NCBI RefSeq assembly: GCF_018332715.1 | Contig: NZ_BOQP01000008.1 | Coordinates: forward strand, 1 to 64,000 | From: Winogradskya consettensis | GTDB lineage: Bacteria; Actinomycetota; Actinomycetes; Mycobacteriales; Micromonosporaceae | DNA: 64,000 bases | Reading direction: 5' to 3' | Shown here: positions 43,430-53,744 of the stretch, piece after piece | Layout of the letters: each line of letters starts with the position of its first letter | Numbering within the stretch: the stretch's first letter is position 1 | Notes under the pieces: generated by a model | Told to the model about the DNA's origin: nothing | Seen by the model: only the letters and a program-made list of their open reading frames with translations | Database searches by the model: none | Position numbers and translations under genes: made by a program

Positions 43430-45441
43430 GCTTTCACCACCACGCACCTGCGGGTGACCGTCTTCGCGGGGTCGGACTCCGAGGTCGCCGTCAGCGAGAC
43501 GACCCCGGCGGGTGCGGCGCCGGCGTCGGCCCCGACCGCCACCGCGACCGTGGTGGTGGCGCCGAACTTCGCGGTGGCCAGGGCGTTCGGTGTCACGGCC
43601 CGCCAGCCCCGGCCCGTCACCGTTGCGGAGAGCCGGTAGACATCCGACGTCAGGTACGCGGACGCGTCCTCGGGATGCCCGCCGCCGGCGACGTAGCCAC
43701 CGGTGTTGGTCAGCGGGAACGAGCACGTGACGCCGCCACGGGTAGGCCGGGTCGCGGTGGTGACCGTGCCGGCGCCGAGGCGCACCCCGTGCTTGCTCGC
43801 GCCGGCGCCGTCCAGGGAACGGACCGCCACCGTGTAGGACAGCTCGCCGCCGTCGCGGCGGAGGTTGAGCACGTAGAAGTGCAGGCGGTTGGCCTCGTCG
43901 ACGTACTCGTACTCGCTGCCGGACCGCGTGCCCGCGTGCAGCAGGGCGTCGGAGAGCTGCCGGTAGTCGCCCATGGTGATCATCGCCGTGCCGCCGCCCG
44001 GGCGCGTGAAGTCGGTCATCGCGATGTCCTGCGGGTTGGCGTCGACGACCCACTGGAACGGCTGGCGGTCCTGATCCTTGGTCTTGCTGATCAGCACGCC
44101 CGCGTCCGGCGTGAACGAGTCCGCACCGACCCGGTCCACGACCTCGATGGTGTAGTTGTCGTAGCCGCCGCCGTCGCAGAGCACGTCCGTCTCCACCTGG
44201 CAGGCGGGCTCGCGGTCGGCGTCCATCGCTATGTTCAGGCCCATCAGCCCGTTCTCCCCGGGGTCGACGGCCCGGGCGGTGACGTCGGCGACCACCAGCC
44301 CGGAATCCGCGAGCGCCTCCCGGGAGAGCCGCAGCACGTTGCGCTCGTCGACCAGGCCGATCTTCGCCTTGTCCCGCAGGGTGTGCAGCGAACCCATCGA
44401 GCCGCCCCGCACGGCCGGGATCTGCCAGCGGGTGTGCGGGCCGCCGGGGCCGTTGAAGGAACCCCGGGACATCATCGACCAGGGACCCGTATACGCCCGG
44501 CGCAGCGGCACCCCGTACGGATTGTTGTAGTTGTCGCCGATGCTCAGCAGGTGGCTCAGCTCGTGGGCGTACACCCCCATGCCCGAGCTCTCCGCCTGGG
44601 TGGACGAGCCGCCGCCCGCGTTCGGCCAGATCGTCGCCGCCGACGCCCACGACGTCCAGTCCACGTAGCGGGTTTTCGCGTAGTTCGGCTGCGGCTCCAC
44701 GGGCGGCCCGAACACGTCCGTGACGTCCTCCTTCGTGGCGAACCGCATCTCCCCGAACTCCTGCCACGTCGACGACTCGTCCTGACCGGCGGAGAGGATG
44801 AAGACCAGCTCGTACGAGCCGGCCACGTCGGCACCCACGTCGGCGCGCCACGCTGCCAGGGCGTCCGTGCGCAGGTTGCGGTTGCACGTCGACCCGGCCG
44901 GGCACATCCCCGGGTTCATGTCGTTGCTGATGCCGTACTCGTAGGACGGGTTCGGCATCTGATAGGCCCCGTACGCGGTCAGGTCCACCCCGAACCGCCC
45001 GCCGGAGTCACCCATCCAGTACTCGTGCAGCGTGTGCCCGCCGTTGAGCTCGTTCGGCGTGTTCAGCAGGTCGCGGTAGTACGCCGGCACGTCCGCCCGG
45101 TCCAGCCCCGAGACGGCCGGTTGCGGGTTGCCGAAGATCGTGGAGCCCGGCTGCTGCGTCACCACGAACGGCTGGTCCGGATAGTCGAGGGTGACCAGGG
45201 CGATGTCGAAGTCGCGCACCGAACCCCGGCGGGCCGGGTCGTTCCACGTCGTGCCGGGCGGCGCGACGTAGTCCGACCACGTCATGTGATCGGGGTTCTC
45301 CCAGTTCTGCGGGTCCACGACCCGGAACGGATCGGCGGCCGTGGCCTGCGCCGGCCCGCTCGTGGCGAGTACGAGGCCGCCGGCGAGCACGGTGGTGAGC
45401 AGGGTGCCGAGGATGGCATCGATATATTTAGATCTATGCAT
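43426..45441 (-). CDS. Secreted M6-type (immune-inhibitor-A-like) metalloprotease
   Basis: The 671-residue product has a Sec signal (LGTLLTTVLAGGLVLATSGPAQA) and a gluzincin-type zinc motif H293-ELSH in GVYAHELSHLLSIGDNY, with the downstream PWSMMSRGSF turn that supplies the third ligand region of M6 enzymes. After the catalytic domain come beta-rich parts (residues of about 420-671) with a terminal Cys pair. It probably degrades proteins outside the cell. The start is ATG 45441 or GTG 45444; no ribosome site is obvious, and the leader is AT-rich. Confidence 0.88.
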   Translation of the reverse strand: MHRSKYIDAILGTLLTTVLAGGLVLATSGPAQATAADPFRVVDPQNWENPDHMTWSDYVAPPGTTWNDPARRGSVRDFDIALVTLDYPDQPFVVTQQPGSTIFGNPQPAVSGLDRADVPAYYRDLLNTPNELNGGHTLHEYWMGDSGGRFGVDLTAYGAYQMPNPSYEYGISNDMNPGMCPAGSTCNRNLRTDALAAWRADVGADVAGSYELVFILSAGQDESSTWQEFGEMRFATKEDVTDVFGPPVEPQPNYAKTRYVDWTSWASAATIWPNAGGGSSTQAESSGMGVYAHELSHLLSIGDNYNNPYGVPLRRAYTGPWSMMSRGSFNGPGGPHTRWQIPAVRGGSMGSLHTLRDKAKIGLVDERNVLRLSREALADSGLVVADVTARAVDPGENGLMGLNIAMDADREPACQVETDVLCDGGGYDNYTIEVVDRVGADSFTPDAGVLISKTKDQDRQPFQWVVDANPQDIAMTDFTRPGGGTAMITMGDYRQLSDALLHAGTRSGSEYEYVDEANRLHFYVLNLRRDGGELSYTVAVRSLDGAGASKHGVRLGAGTVTTATRPTRGGVTCSFPLTNTGGYVAGGGHPEDASAYLTSDVYRLSATVTGRGWRAVTPNALATAKFGATTTVAVAVGADAGAAPAGVVSLTATSESDPAKTVTRRCVVVKA

Positions 45442-45455
45442 CACTGGGTCATTAT

Positions 45456-46409
45456 CTACGGGCGGAGCGCGGGCGGAAGGACGAACGTGACCGTCTCCTC
45501 GCTCGTGCGGTGCTCGGTCACGGTGAGCGGGCCGAGCCCGCCCAGCGCGGCGACGAGCTCATCGACCAGGTGCGGGGGCGCGGAAGCGCCGGCGGTCACT
45601 CCGATCGTCCGGGCATCGACGAGCCATTCCGGGCGTACGCGGGAAGCGTCCTCAATCAGGTGAGCCGGAGTGCCTCGGCGCGCGGCGACCTCGACGAGGC
45701 GTTGCGAGTTGGAGGAGTTCGCGGAGCCGACCACCAGCACCAGATCGCACCGGTCCGCGATCGCGGTGACCGCCTCCTGGCGGTTCGTGGTGGCGTAACA
45801 GATGTCGTCGGTGTCCGGGCCGGCCAGGTCGGGAAAGCGGTCCCGCAGCGCGTCGATCACGGCGCCGGTCTCGTCGGCGGCGAGCGTGGTCTGGGTCAGG
45901 TAGGAGACCCGCCCGGGATCGGGCACCGTGACGGTACGGGCCTCGCCGGCGTCCTGGACGAGCCGGATCTGACCGGGGATCTGGCCCAGGGTGCCTTCCA
46001 CCTCGTCGTGCCCGTCGTGGCCGATCAGCAGCACGGTGTCGCCGCGGGCGGCGTACCGGCGGGCCTCGCTGTGGACCTTGGTGACCAGGGGACAGGTCGC
46101 GTCGACGACGTCGAGGTCGCGGCGGCCCGCCTCGGCCCGGACGGCGGGGGCCACACCGTGGGCGGAGAGGACCACTGTGGAGCCGTCGGGTACGTCGTCC
46201 AGCTCGTCGACGAAGATCGCGCCGCGGTCCTGCAGACCGGCGACGACGTGGGCGTTGTGGACTATCTGACGGCGTACGTAGACCGGGGCGCCGCGCTGCC
46301 GCAGCACCTGGTCGACCATGTCGATCGCGCGTTCGACGCCGGCGCAGAACGAGCGGGGTGCGGCCATGACGACCGTGCGGGCGATGCCGTCGGGTACCAG
46401 GGCTTCCAT
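45456..46409 (-). CDS. ispH: 4-Hydroxy-3-methylbut-2-enyl diphosphate reductase
   Basis: The 317-residue product is a complete IspH with the three iron-sulfur cysteines C22 (RSFCAGV), C106 (DATCPLV) and C204 ([10 protein letters not shown]), the HDEVEGT active-site segment and GSANSSNS. It makes IPP and DMAPP in the last step of the non-mevalonate pathway. It faces the encapsulin/2-methylisoborneol operon across 118 bp, so it may be an extra copy that supplies prenyl precursors to that pathway; whether another ispH exists lies outside this window. The start is ATG 46409 or GTG 46415. Confidence 0.94.
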   Translation of the reverse strand: MEALVPDGIARTVVMAAPRSFCAGVERAIDMVDQVLRQRGAPVYVRRQIVHNAHVVAGLQDRGAIFVDELDDVPDGSTVVLSAHGVAPAVRAEAGRRDLDVVDATCPLVTKVHSEARRYAARGDTVLLIGHDGHDEVEGTLGQIPGQIRLVQDAGEARTVTVPDPGRVSYLTQTTLAADETGAVIDALRDRFPDLAGPDTDDICYATTNRQEAVTAIADRCDLVLVVGSANSSNSQRLVEVAARRGTPAHLIEDASRVRPEWLVDARTIGVTAGASAPPHLVDELVAALGGLGPLTVTEHRTSEETVTFVLPPALRP

Positions 46410-46448
46410 GATCACGAGCCTAGGTGCTGAAACGGCTCAATTAACGCG

Positions 46449-46516
46449 AAACCCGACAAACGGCTGAGATCAGTGCGATAGAACTGGCCTTGATCAAGAC
46501 AAACCCGACGAAACGG
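46449..46516. promoter_or_regulatory. Direct repeat pair in the ispH / encapsulin divergent promoter
   Basis: The near-identical sequences AAACCCGACAAACGG (46449-46463) and AAACCCGACGAAACGG (46501-46516) stand 52 bp apart, start to start, about five helical turns, between ispH and the encapsulin gene. They could bind one regulator at two sites on the same DNA face. The proposal rests on sequence identity and spacing. Confidence 0.4.
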
Positions 46517-46527
46517 GGTTTTCATCC

Positions 46528-47940
46528 GTGGTCAGTCCAGTGAAGTCCGAGATCCGTGACGAAGAAGTCGACAAGAAGCACAAGCAGAGCCTGAGCACGG
46601 CCGCCGCCCGGAACCTGACGCACACCACCAAATCCGTTCCGCAGATGCAGGAGATCAGCTCCCGGTGGCTGCTGCGCTCGCTGCCCTGGGTCCAGGTGTC
46701 CGGCGGCACCTACCGGGTGAACCGGCGGATGACGTACCGCCTCGGCGACGGCCGGCTCACGTTCACCAACACCGGCTCGGCCGTCCAGGTCGTCCCGGCC
46801 GAACTGCGCGAGATCCCGGTCTTCGCCGGCGTCGAGGACGACGAGATCCTGCGCTCCATCGCCGACCGGTTCCAGCAGCAGGAGTACGAGCCGGGCCAGG
46901 TCCTGGTCGAGTTCGGCTCGGTCGCCGACCACCTCTGCCTGATCGCGCACGGCAAGGTCGACAAGATCGGCGTCGGCTCGTACGGCGACCCGGTCAGCCT
47001 CGGCGTCCTCGCCGACGGGGAGAAATTCGGGGAGCAGGTCCTCGTCCAGGACCAGACCATCTGGGACTACACCGCGAAGGCGATGACCGCGGTGACGCTG
47101 CTCGTGCTGCCCCGCAGCGCGTTCGCGGAGCTGACCTCCCGCAGCGAGACACTGCGGGCGCACGTCGAGCAGTTCCAGGCCAAGTCACGCCGGCCGCAGA
47201 ACAAGCACGGCGAGGCGGAGATCGCGGTGGCGGCGGGCCACACCGGCGAGCCGGTCCTCAACGGCACGTACGTCGACTACGAACTCACCCCGCGAGAGTA
47301 CGAGCTGAGCGTCGCCCAGACCGTCCTGCGCGTCCACACCCGCGTCGCGGATCTCTACAACGAGCCGATCAACCAGATGGAGCAGCAGCTGCGGCTCACC
47401 ATCGAGGCACTGCGCGAACGCCAGGAGTACGAGCTCGTCAACAACCCCGAGTTCGGTCTGCTGCACAACGCCGACCTGCGCCAGCGCATCCACACCCGCA
47501 GCGGCCCGCCCACCCCCGACGACTTCGACGAGCTGCTCAGCATGCGGCGGGGCACCCGGTTCTTCCTGGCCCACCCGAAGGCGATCGCCGCGTTCGGCCG
47601 GGAATGCACCAAGCGGGGCATCTACCCGCCACCGACCGAGATGGACGGGCACACCGTCCCCTCGTGGCGCGGCGTGCCGATCCTGCCGTGCGGCAAGATC
47701 CCGGTGAACGCCAACCACACCACGTCGATCATGGCCATGCGGATCGGCGAGGACAACCAGGGCGTCGTCGGCCTGCACCAGACCGGGCTGCCCGACGAGT
47801 ACCAGCCCGGGCTCAACGTACGGTTCATGGGCATCACCGAGCAGGCGCTCATGTCGTACCTGGTCAGTGCCTACTACTCGGCCGCGGTGATGGTCCCGGA
47901 CGCGCTCGGCATCCTCGACCACGTCGAGCTGTCCCACTAG
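46528..47940 (+). CDS. Family 2B encapsulin shell protein with cyclic-nucleotide-binding-like domain
   Basis: The 470-residue product has an encapsulin (HK97-like) fold split by a CRP-like domain at about residues 90-205 ([47 protein letters not shown]). The N-terminal arm ([34 protein letters not shown], in two helices) and the C-terminal [20 protein letters not shown] region are typical of family 2B shells. These form protein nanocompartments that carry a terpene cyclase, encoded next. It starts at GTG 46528 with only a weak G-rich site. Whether the inserted domain binds a cyclic nucleotide is unresolved for the family. Confidence 0.93.
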   Translation: MVSPVKSEIRDEEVDKKHKQSLSTAAARNLTHTTKSVPQMQEISSRWLLRSLPWVQVSGGTYRVNRRMTYRLGDGRLTFTNTGSAVQVVPAELREIPVFAGVEDDEILRSIADRFQQQEYEPGQVLVEFGSVADHLCLIAHGKVDKIGVGSYGDPVSLGVLADGEKFGEQVLVQDQTIWDYTAKAMTAVTLLVLPRSAFAELTSRSETLRAHVEQFQAKSRRPQNKHGEAEIAVAAGHTGEPVLNGTYVDYELTPREYELSVAQTVLRVHTRVADLYNEPINQMEQQLRLTIEALRERQEYELVNNPEFGLLHNADLRQRIHTRSGPPTPDDFDELLSMRRGTRFFLAHPKAIAAFGRECTKRGIYPPPTEMDGHTVPSWRGVPILPCGKIPVNANHTTSIMAMRIGEDNQGVVGLHQTGLPDEYQPGLNVRFMGITEQALMSYLVSAYYSAAVMVPDALGILDHVELSH

Positions 47941-47949
47941 CGGGCCCTC

Positions 47950-49017
47950 GTGAGCCTTTCGCACACGATCATCGCGGACCTGCGGGGTGCCCCACCCGGC
48001 GACCTGGGCCGCCTGCTTCCCACCGGTCTGGGTACGTCAGCCGCGCGCGCGTTCCTGAAACCGTTCCACGCCGCCGACGACGAGCTGTTCTGCCCCGGTG
48101 CACTGCGCGAGGACGTCGCTCTCGGGGAGTTCGTCAACGAGCAGGTCGTCGCGTGGGCGGACCAGGTCGGCATCTACGCCGGACGCCTGGAGAAGCTGCG
48201 CGCCTGCGGCTTCGGGCGGTTCATGATGCTCGCCCACCCCGGGGCCCTCGACGCCGACCGGCTGGTCGCCGCCACCAAATGCCTCGTCGCCGAATGGGCG
48301 GCCGACGACTACTACGTCGACGAGGTGGAACTCGGCGCCGACCCGATGCAGGTCGGCTCGCGGCTGGCGAACCTGCACGCCGTGACCGACCCCGCGCAGC
48401 TGCCCCGGCGTTACGCCGCCGACATGGACGCCCACCACCGGCTCCAGCCGATCTCGGTGGCGTTCCGCACCGCGATGGAACACCTTTCCCGGTACGCGTC
48501 GATCACGCAGATGGGCCGCTTCCAGCACCAGATGGCGACCCTGTTCCTCGCCTGGACCCAGGAGGCGGACTGGCACGCGAACCGCCGCACCCCACCGGTC
48601 TGGGAATACCTCGTGCAACGGCACCTCAACAACTACCTCCCGCCGATGATCCTCGTCGACGTCCTGGCCGGTTACGAGGTCCCGGCGCAGGAGTTCTACC
48701 AGCCCCTGGTCCGCCAGGCGTTCACCACCGCGGGTAACGCCGCGGTCCTGATCAACGACCTGTACTCGGGCGCCCAGGAGTCCGAGAACGATTTCAACCT
48801 GCCCACCGTCCTCGTCGCCAACGAGGGCCTGACCCGCCACGAAGCCGTCCTGCGCACCGTCGAGATCCACAACGAGCTCATGCACACGTTCGTCGGCCTC
48901 GCCACCCAGCTCAGCGCGACCGGCAGCCCGATGCTGCGGCGCTTCTTCGCGGACACCTGGGCCTGGCTGGGCGGCAGCCGCCAATGGCACGCCACCTCCG
49001 GCCGTTACCACTCGTAG
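47950..49017 (+). CDS. 2-Methylisoborneol synthase, encapsulin cargo terpene cyclase
   Basis: The 355-residue product is a class I terpene synthase with the aspartate-rich motif D119-DYYVDEVE and the NSE motif N269-DLYSGAQE. Position and sequence fit 2-methylisoborneol synthase, which cyclises 2-methyl-GPP to the musty odorant. Known enzymes carry a long Pro-rich N-terminal tail used for loading into the encapsulin; here only about 35 residues precede the catalytic fold, but they contain LPTGLGTSAAR, which resembles the conserved targeting segment. The gene begins at GTG 47950, nine bases after the shell gene. Confidence 0.92.
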   Translation: MSLSHTIIADLRGAPPGDLGRLLPTGLGTSAARAFLKPFHAADDELFCPGALREDVALGEFVNEQVVAWADQVGIYAGRLEKLRACGFGRFMMLAHPGALDADRLVAATKCLVAEWAADDYYVDEVELGADPMQVGSRLANLHAVTDPAQLPRRYAADMDAHHRLQPISVAFRTAMEHLSRYASITQMGRFQHQMATLFLAWTQEADWHANRRTPPVWEYLVQRHLNNYLPPMILVDVLAGYEVPAQEFYQPLVRQAFTTAGNAAVLINDLYSGAQESENDFNLPTVLVANEGLTRHEAVLRTVEIHNELMHTFVGLATQLSATGSPMLRRFFADTWAWLGGSRQWHATSGRYHS

Positions 49018-49040
49018 AATTCAGCAGAGGAGCCTGATCC

Positions 49041-49898
49041 ATGACCACCACGTTCGAGACGCCCGTCCTGCGTACGCACTTCGAGAAGTCCGTCGCCGCA
49101 TACTGGAACACCAACCAGGAGGACCCGGTCAACCTGCGCCTCGGCGAGGTCGACGGCCTGTTCCACCACCACTACGGCGTCGGCGGCTACGACCCGTCCG
49201 TCCTCGAAGGCCCCGCCGAAACCCGCGATCAGCGCATCATCAACGAACTCCACCGCCTCGAAAGCGCCCAGGCCGACCTCCTCCTCGACCACCTGGGCCC
49301 CCTCGGCCCCGACGACAAGGTCCTGGACGGCGGCTCAGGCCGCGGCGGCACCAGCATCATGGCCAACCGCCGCTTCGGCTGCGAGGCCGACGGCGTCTCC
49401 ATCTCGGAATACCAGGTAGGTTTCGCCAACGACCAGGCCGCCCGCCGCGGCGTCTCCGACAAGGTCCGCTTCCACTTCCGCAACATGCTGCAAACGGAAT
49501 TGCCCACCGCCTCCCGCCAGGCAATCTGGACGAACGAGACGACGATGTACGTCGACCTCGGCGACCTCTACCGAGAATTCGCCCGGGTCCTCGACTTCGG
49601 CGGCCGCTACGTCTGCATCACCGGCTGCGCCAACGACGTCACCGGCCTCCGCTCCAAAGCAGTCAGCAAAATCAACGAGCACTACACCTGCGACATCCAC
49701 CCCCGCAGCGCCTACTTCAAGGCCCTCGCCGACAACGGCCTGGTCCCCATCAACGTCGTAGACCTCACCGCCGCCACCATCCCGTACTGGCAACTCCGCG
49801 CCAAGTCCTCCGTCGCCACCGGCATCGAGGAAGCCTTCCTCACCGCCTACCAGGAAGGCAGCTTCCACTACCTCCTCATCGCCGCCGACCGGGCCTGA
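49041..49898 (+). CDS. Geranyl diphosphate 2-C-methyltransferase
   Basis: The 285-residue product is a SAM-dependent methyltransferase with motif I VLDGGSGRGG (about residues 94-103), motif GVSISEYQV, and the family hallmark start HFEKSVAAYWNTNQEDPVNL. It methylates C2 of GPP to give 2-methyl-GPP, the substrate of the cyclase encoded just before. ATG 49041 follows GAGGAG. It is the last gene of the operon, with a strong hairpin 13 bp after the stop. Confidence 0.95.
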   Translation: MTTTFETPVLRTHFEKSVAAYWNTNQEDPVNLRLGEVDGLFHHHYGVGGYDPSVLEGPAETRDQRIINELHRLESAQADLLLDHLGPLGPDDKVLDGGSGRGGTSIMANRRFGCEADGVSISEYQVGFANDQAARRGVSDKVRFHFRNMLQTELPTASRQAIWTNETTMYVDLGDLYREFARVLDFGGRYVCITGCANDVTGLRSKAVSKINEHYTCDIHPRSAYFKALADNGLVPINVVDLTAATIPYWQLRAKSSVATGIEEAFLTAYQEGSFHYLLIAADRA

Positions 49899-49911
49899 CC
49901 CACCCTTGTGA

Positions 49912-49942
49912 GCGTGGCCGGCCCCCGTCCGGCCGGCCACGC
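49912..49942 (+). terminator. Hairpin terminator of the methylisoborneol operon
   Basis: A perfect 12 bp GC-rich stem (GCGTGGCCGGCC and its complement) with a 7-base loop lies 13 bp after the methyltransferase stop. No T-run follows, as is common for terminators in high-GC actinobacteria. Confidence 0.75.
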
Positions 49943-50095
49943 TCCGGGTCGGAGGATGGGCATGCAGCCCGGGTTGTGCCCTCCGGATCGGCTGTCTTTC
50001 CGGATCGGCTGTCTTATGGCCGAGCGCCGGGGCCGGCGCTCTCGGAGGACCGGTCGCTGCCGGCGCATGTTGGCCTGACCGCACTCAGGCTTCGT

Positions 50096-50400
50096 GGCTC
50101 GATGTTGCGTCCAGTCACGCTTTCGCGCAGTTTTCTGCGGTCCGTCCTGTCGAGTTCGGGTATTTATTTCCGGGTCCGGAAGTTGTCTTACGGCGTATGG
50201 CTCGGTGTTGCGGCGGAGCGGCTTTTCCCGCAGCTTTGTGCCGCCCGTCCTGTCAAGCGCGCGGCAGTTGTTGTTCGGCCTGGAAGTTGTTTTGCGGCGT
50301 GTGGCTCGAAGTTGCGTGGGGCTCCTTTTTCCGCAATTTTGTGCGGCGTTTCTGTCAAACGCGGGGCAATCATTGTTCAGTGCACGGCACGCATCCGCTC
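50096..50400. repeat. Three degenerate 103-104 bp tandem repeats
   Basis: Three copies begin with GGCTCG at 50096, 50199 and 50303. Shared blocks are GTTGCG, the CGCAG/CCGCA-TTTT core, CTGTC followed by A/G-rich spacer, and GGAAGTTGT-TTACGGCGT at the end of copies 1 and 2. The region is richer in T than its surroundings. The copies have diverged, and the period is not a multiple of three throughout, so this is probably non-coding; structured RNA or regulator sites are possible. Confidence 0.7.
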
Positions 50401-50768
50401 TATGGTCCGACGTCCGCGTCAGGAGGCTTGCCACCTAGCCTCCTAGGATGCTGAAGAGGGTGTGACCCGGGCAGCTGCGACCCGCGGCGATAGCGCAGGC
50501 GGTGGTGACGGCGCGGGGCTTTGCTGGCTCGCGGCAGAGCTGGGGTGAAGGATCGCCGCTGAGAATTGCGGCCCTCGCCGTCTTCGACACCGCCTATGTC
50601 GCATGAATCGGCGAGGGCACCGGGGACCTCGAAACGCGCTGAGGCTCGCGCAGCAAATATTCAGCGACGGCGGCTCTGCGGCGGGGCCTCCGCTTCGAAC
50701 CCCGGGGCCATGACCCTCCGAGCCACCCGGCCCCGGCCATACGGCCCGGCCCCGGGCAAGGCCCCATG

Positions 50769-50873
50769 CTCCGGGCAAGGCCCCCCTGCTCCGGGTAGGG
50801 CTTCCCTCTCCGGCCAGGGCACCCTGCTCCGCCCAAAGCACCCCGCTCTGGGCAGACCTCCCCGCCGCGGCAA
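50769..50873. repeat. Degenerate 19-21 bp repeats
   Basis: About five units of the form CTCCGGGCAAGGCCCCCCTG follow each other (variants CTCCGGGTAGGGCTTCCCT, CTCCGGCCAGGGCACCCTG, CTCCGCCCAAAGCACCCCG). The similarity is moderate; no coding role is evident. Confidence 0.6.
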
Positions 50874-51074
50874 ACCCCCGCAGCTCGGTAGGCCCGTAGC
50901 CAGGTAGCGCCGTAGCCCGGCTTTGGGATCGCGGTCAACGTGAGCTTCCCCGGGAACCTGGCATCAAAATCTCAGCCGCGACACCCCGATCCCCATGGAC
51001 CGCGGGCCCGTTGACCTCCCGGCCCCATGAACGCAGCCGTGACCTTCAACCGCCTCCGGGCCGGGCCGGGCCGG

Positions 51075-51223
51075 GCCGCATCAGGATCTGGCCCCCTGAA
51101 GGCCGGGTCGCATGAAGGCCTGGTCGCATCCGGGTCTGGCCGCATCCGGGTCTGGCCGCATGAAGGTCTGGTCGGATTGGGGTCTGGCCGCGTGAAGGCC
51201 TGGTCGCATCAGGATCTGGCCGG
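51075..51223. repeat. Degenerate 15-17 bp tandem repeats
   Basis: About nine units alternate GCCGCATCCGGGTCTG and TCGCATGAAGGCCTGG with single-base variants. They lie about 180 bp from the dgdR stop, in its 3' region. Variation between units suggests an old expansion with later drift. Confidence 0.7.
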
Positions 51224-51404
51224 AGTCTCAGGTCGGCAGGGAGGACCGTCCTGGCCTGGTGTTCGCAGCGGGGAGGTCTGTCCCTGGGTCTCAGCGGGCC
51301 GGGAGCGTCATGGCCTGGGGTTCGCGGTGAGGGAGGGGTCAGTCGGGTGGAGCGGCGGCACGTCGTGGGTGAGGAGCCGTGTTTGCACCTGGCTGGGGGC
51401 AGCG

Positions 51405-52295
51405 TCAGGGGATGGGGGTGGTCAAGGATTGGAGGGTGGTGAGGACGGTTCGGGTGGCGGGGGGTGGGGTGGGGGTGCCTCGGGTGGCGGCGTAGACGTG
51501 GCGGGTGAGGGGGGTGTGGAGGGGGCGAGGGGATACGTGGTAGCGGTGGTCGATGGCGAGGGAGGGGAGGAGGGAGATGGAGAGGCCGGCTTCGACGTGG
51601 GTGAGGAGGAGTTCGTAGCTGGAGAAGCGTCCGGTGATGATGGGTTCGAAGCCGGCTCGGCGGCAGGTGCTGGTGACGAGGTTGGACAGGTAGGTGCCGG
51701 GCATGTCGATGGACCAGGCGGCGTCGGCCAGGTCGGCGAGGTTGACGGGGGACAGGTCCGGGGCGGGGGAGGGTACGACCAGGACGACGTCGTCCGCGAG
51801 GAGCGGGAAGGTGGCCAGCGTCGGGTCCAGGGTGGTGGAGCCGTCGATGAAGTCCGCGGTGACGATGATGTCGTACTCGCCTCGGCGGAGGGCCTGGTGG
51901 GCGGCCATGGGGTCGAGTTCCGCGACTGTCAGGGTGATTGCCGGGTGGGTTTCGGCCAGGCGTTTGCCCAGGGGGATGGCCAGGGCGCGGATGGCGCTGG
52001 AGAACGCTGCCATGCGTACGTGTCCGGCTGGTTCTCCGGTTGGGCTCTGGAGTTCCTGCTTGGCGGTTCTGAGCTGGTCGAGGATGATCCGGGCGTGGCG
52101 GGCGAGGGTATGGCCGGCGGGGGTCAGTGTGACGCGGCGGCCGGTGCGGTGCAGGAGCTCGGCGCCGGCCTCGGTTTCGAGGACGGCCAGTTGGGCGGAG
52201 ACCGCGGAGGGGCTCAGGTGCAGGGCGGCGGCGACCGCGCGCACGGTGCCCAGGCCGTCCAGGAGGCTGAGCATCTCCAGCCGGGTCGGGTTCAA
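51405..52295 (-). CDS. dgdR: LysR-family regulator, DgdR-like
   Basis: The 296-residue product has an N-terminal LysR winged HTH (LSLLDGLGTVRAVAAALHLSPSAVSAQLAVLE) and a two-lobed effector domain (YDIIVTADF, AGLSISLLP). It starts at TTG 52295 with AAGGAG nine bases upstream. It is divergent from the dialkylglycine decarboxylase gene, as dgdR is from dgdA in Burkholderia, so it probably controls that gene. The 88 bp gap contains an imperfect inverted repeat (ATCCGTGCT...AGCAGCGGAT) suited to a LysR site. Confidence 0.85.
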   Translation of the reverse strand: MNPTRLEMLSLLDGLGTVRAVAAALHLSPSAVSAQLAVLETEAGAELLHRTGRRVTLTPAGHTLARHARIILDQLRTAKQELQSPTGEPAGHVRMAAFSSAIRALAIPLGKRLAETHPAITLTVAELDPMAAHQALRRGEYDIIVTADFIDGSTTLDPTLATFPLLADDVVLVVPSPAPDLSPVNLADLADAAWSIDMPGTYLSNLVTSTCRRAGFEPIITGRFSSYELLLTHVEAGLSISLLPSLAIDHRYHVSPRPLHTPLTRHVYAATRGTPTPPPATRTVLTTLQSLTTPIP

Positions 52296-52353
52296 CGGCA
52301 GCGACTCCTTGTGCGGATTGTCTGCACAGCGTAGCCAGATATCCGTGCTTTAA

Positions 52354-53682
<1,329 letters not shown>

Positions 53683-53744
53683 CCGACGCCGGGGCGCAAA
53701 GGGGGTCGAAACGCGAGCGTGCACGCGCTTGCAAGGATCAGGTC

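Larger units (their letters stand above)
50401..51404. other. Gene-free, repeat-rich stretch
   Basis: I find no convincing gene in this 1 kb. Open frames exist on both strands, but they are Arg/Pro/Gly-rich, lack ribosome sites and are explained by composition. Two degenerate short-period repeats are listed separately. With the preceding 103 bp repeats, about 1.5 kb between the methylisoborneol operon and dgdR appears non-coding. Confidence 0.6.

Noticed and set aside
49976..50454. Coding genes in the T-rich repeat region
   Set aside because: The open frames repeat low-complexity Cys/Arg/Ser patterns created by the 103 bp repeats, shift frame between copies and lack ribosome sites.
53717..53726. 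GCGTGCACGC palindrome after dgdA as an operator or terminator
   Set aside because: The stem is short, there is no loop suitable for a terminator, and such palindromes are expected by chance in this composition.
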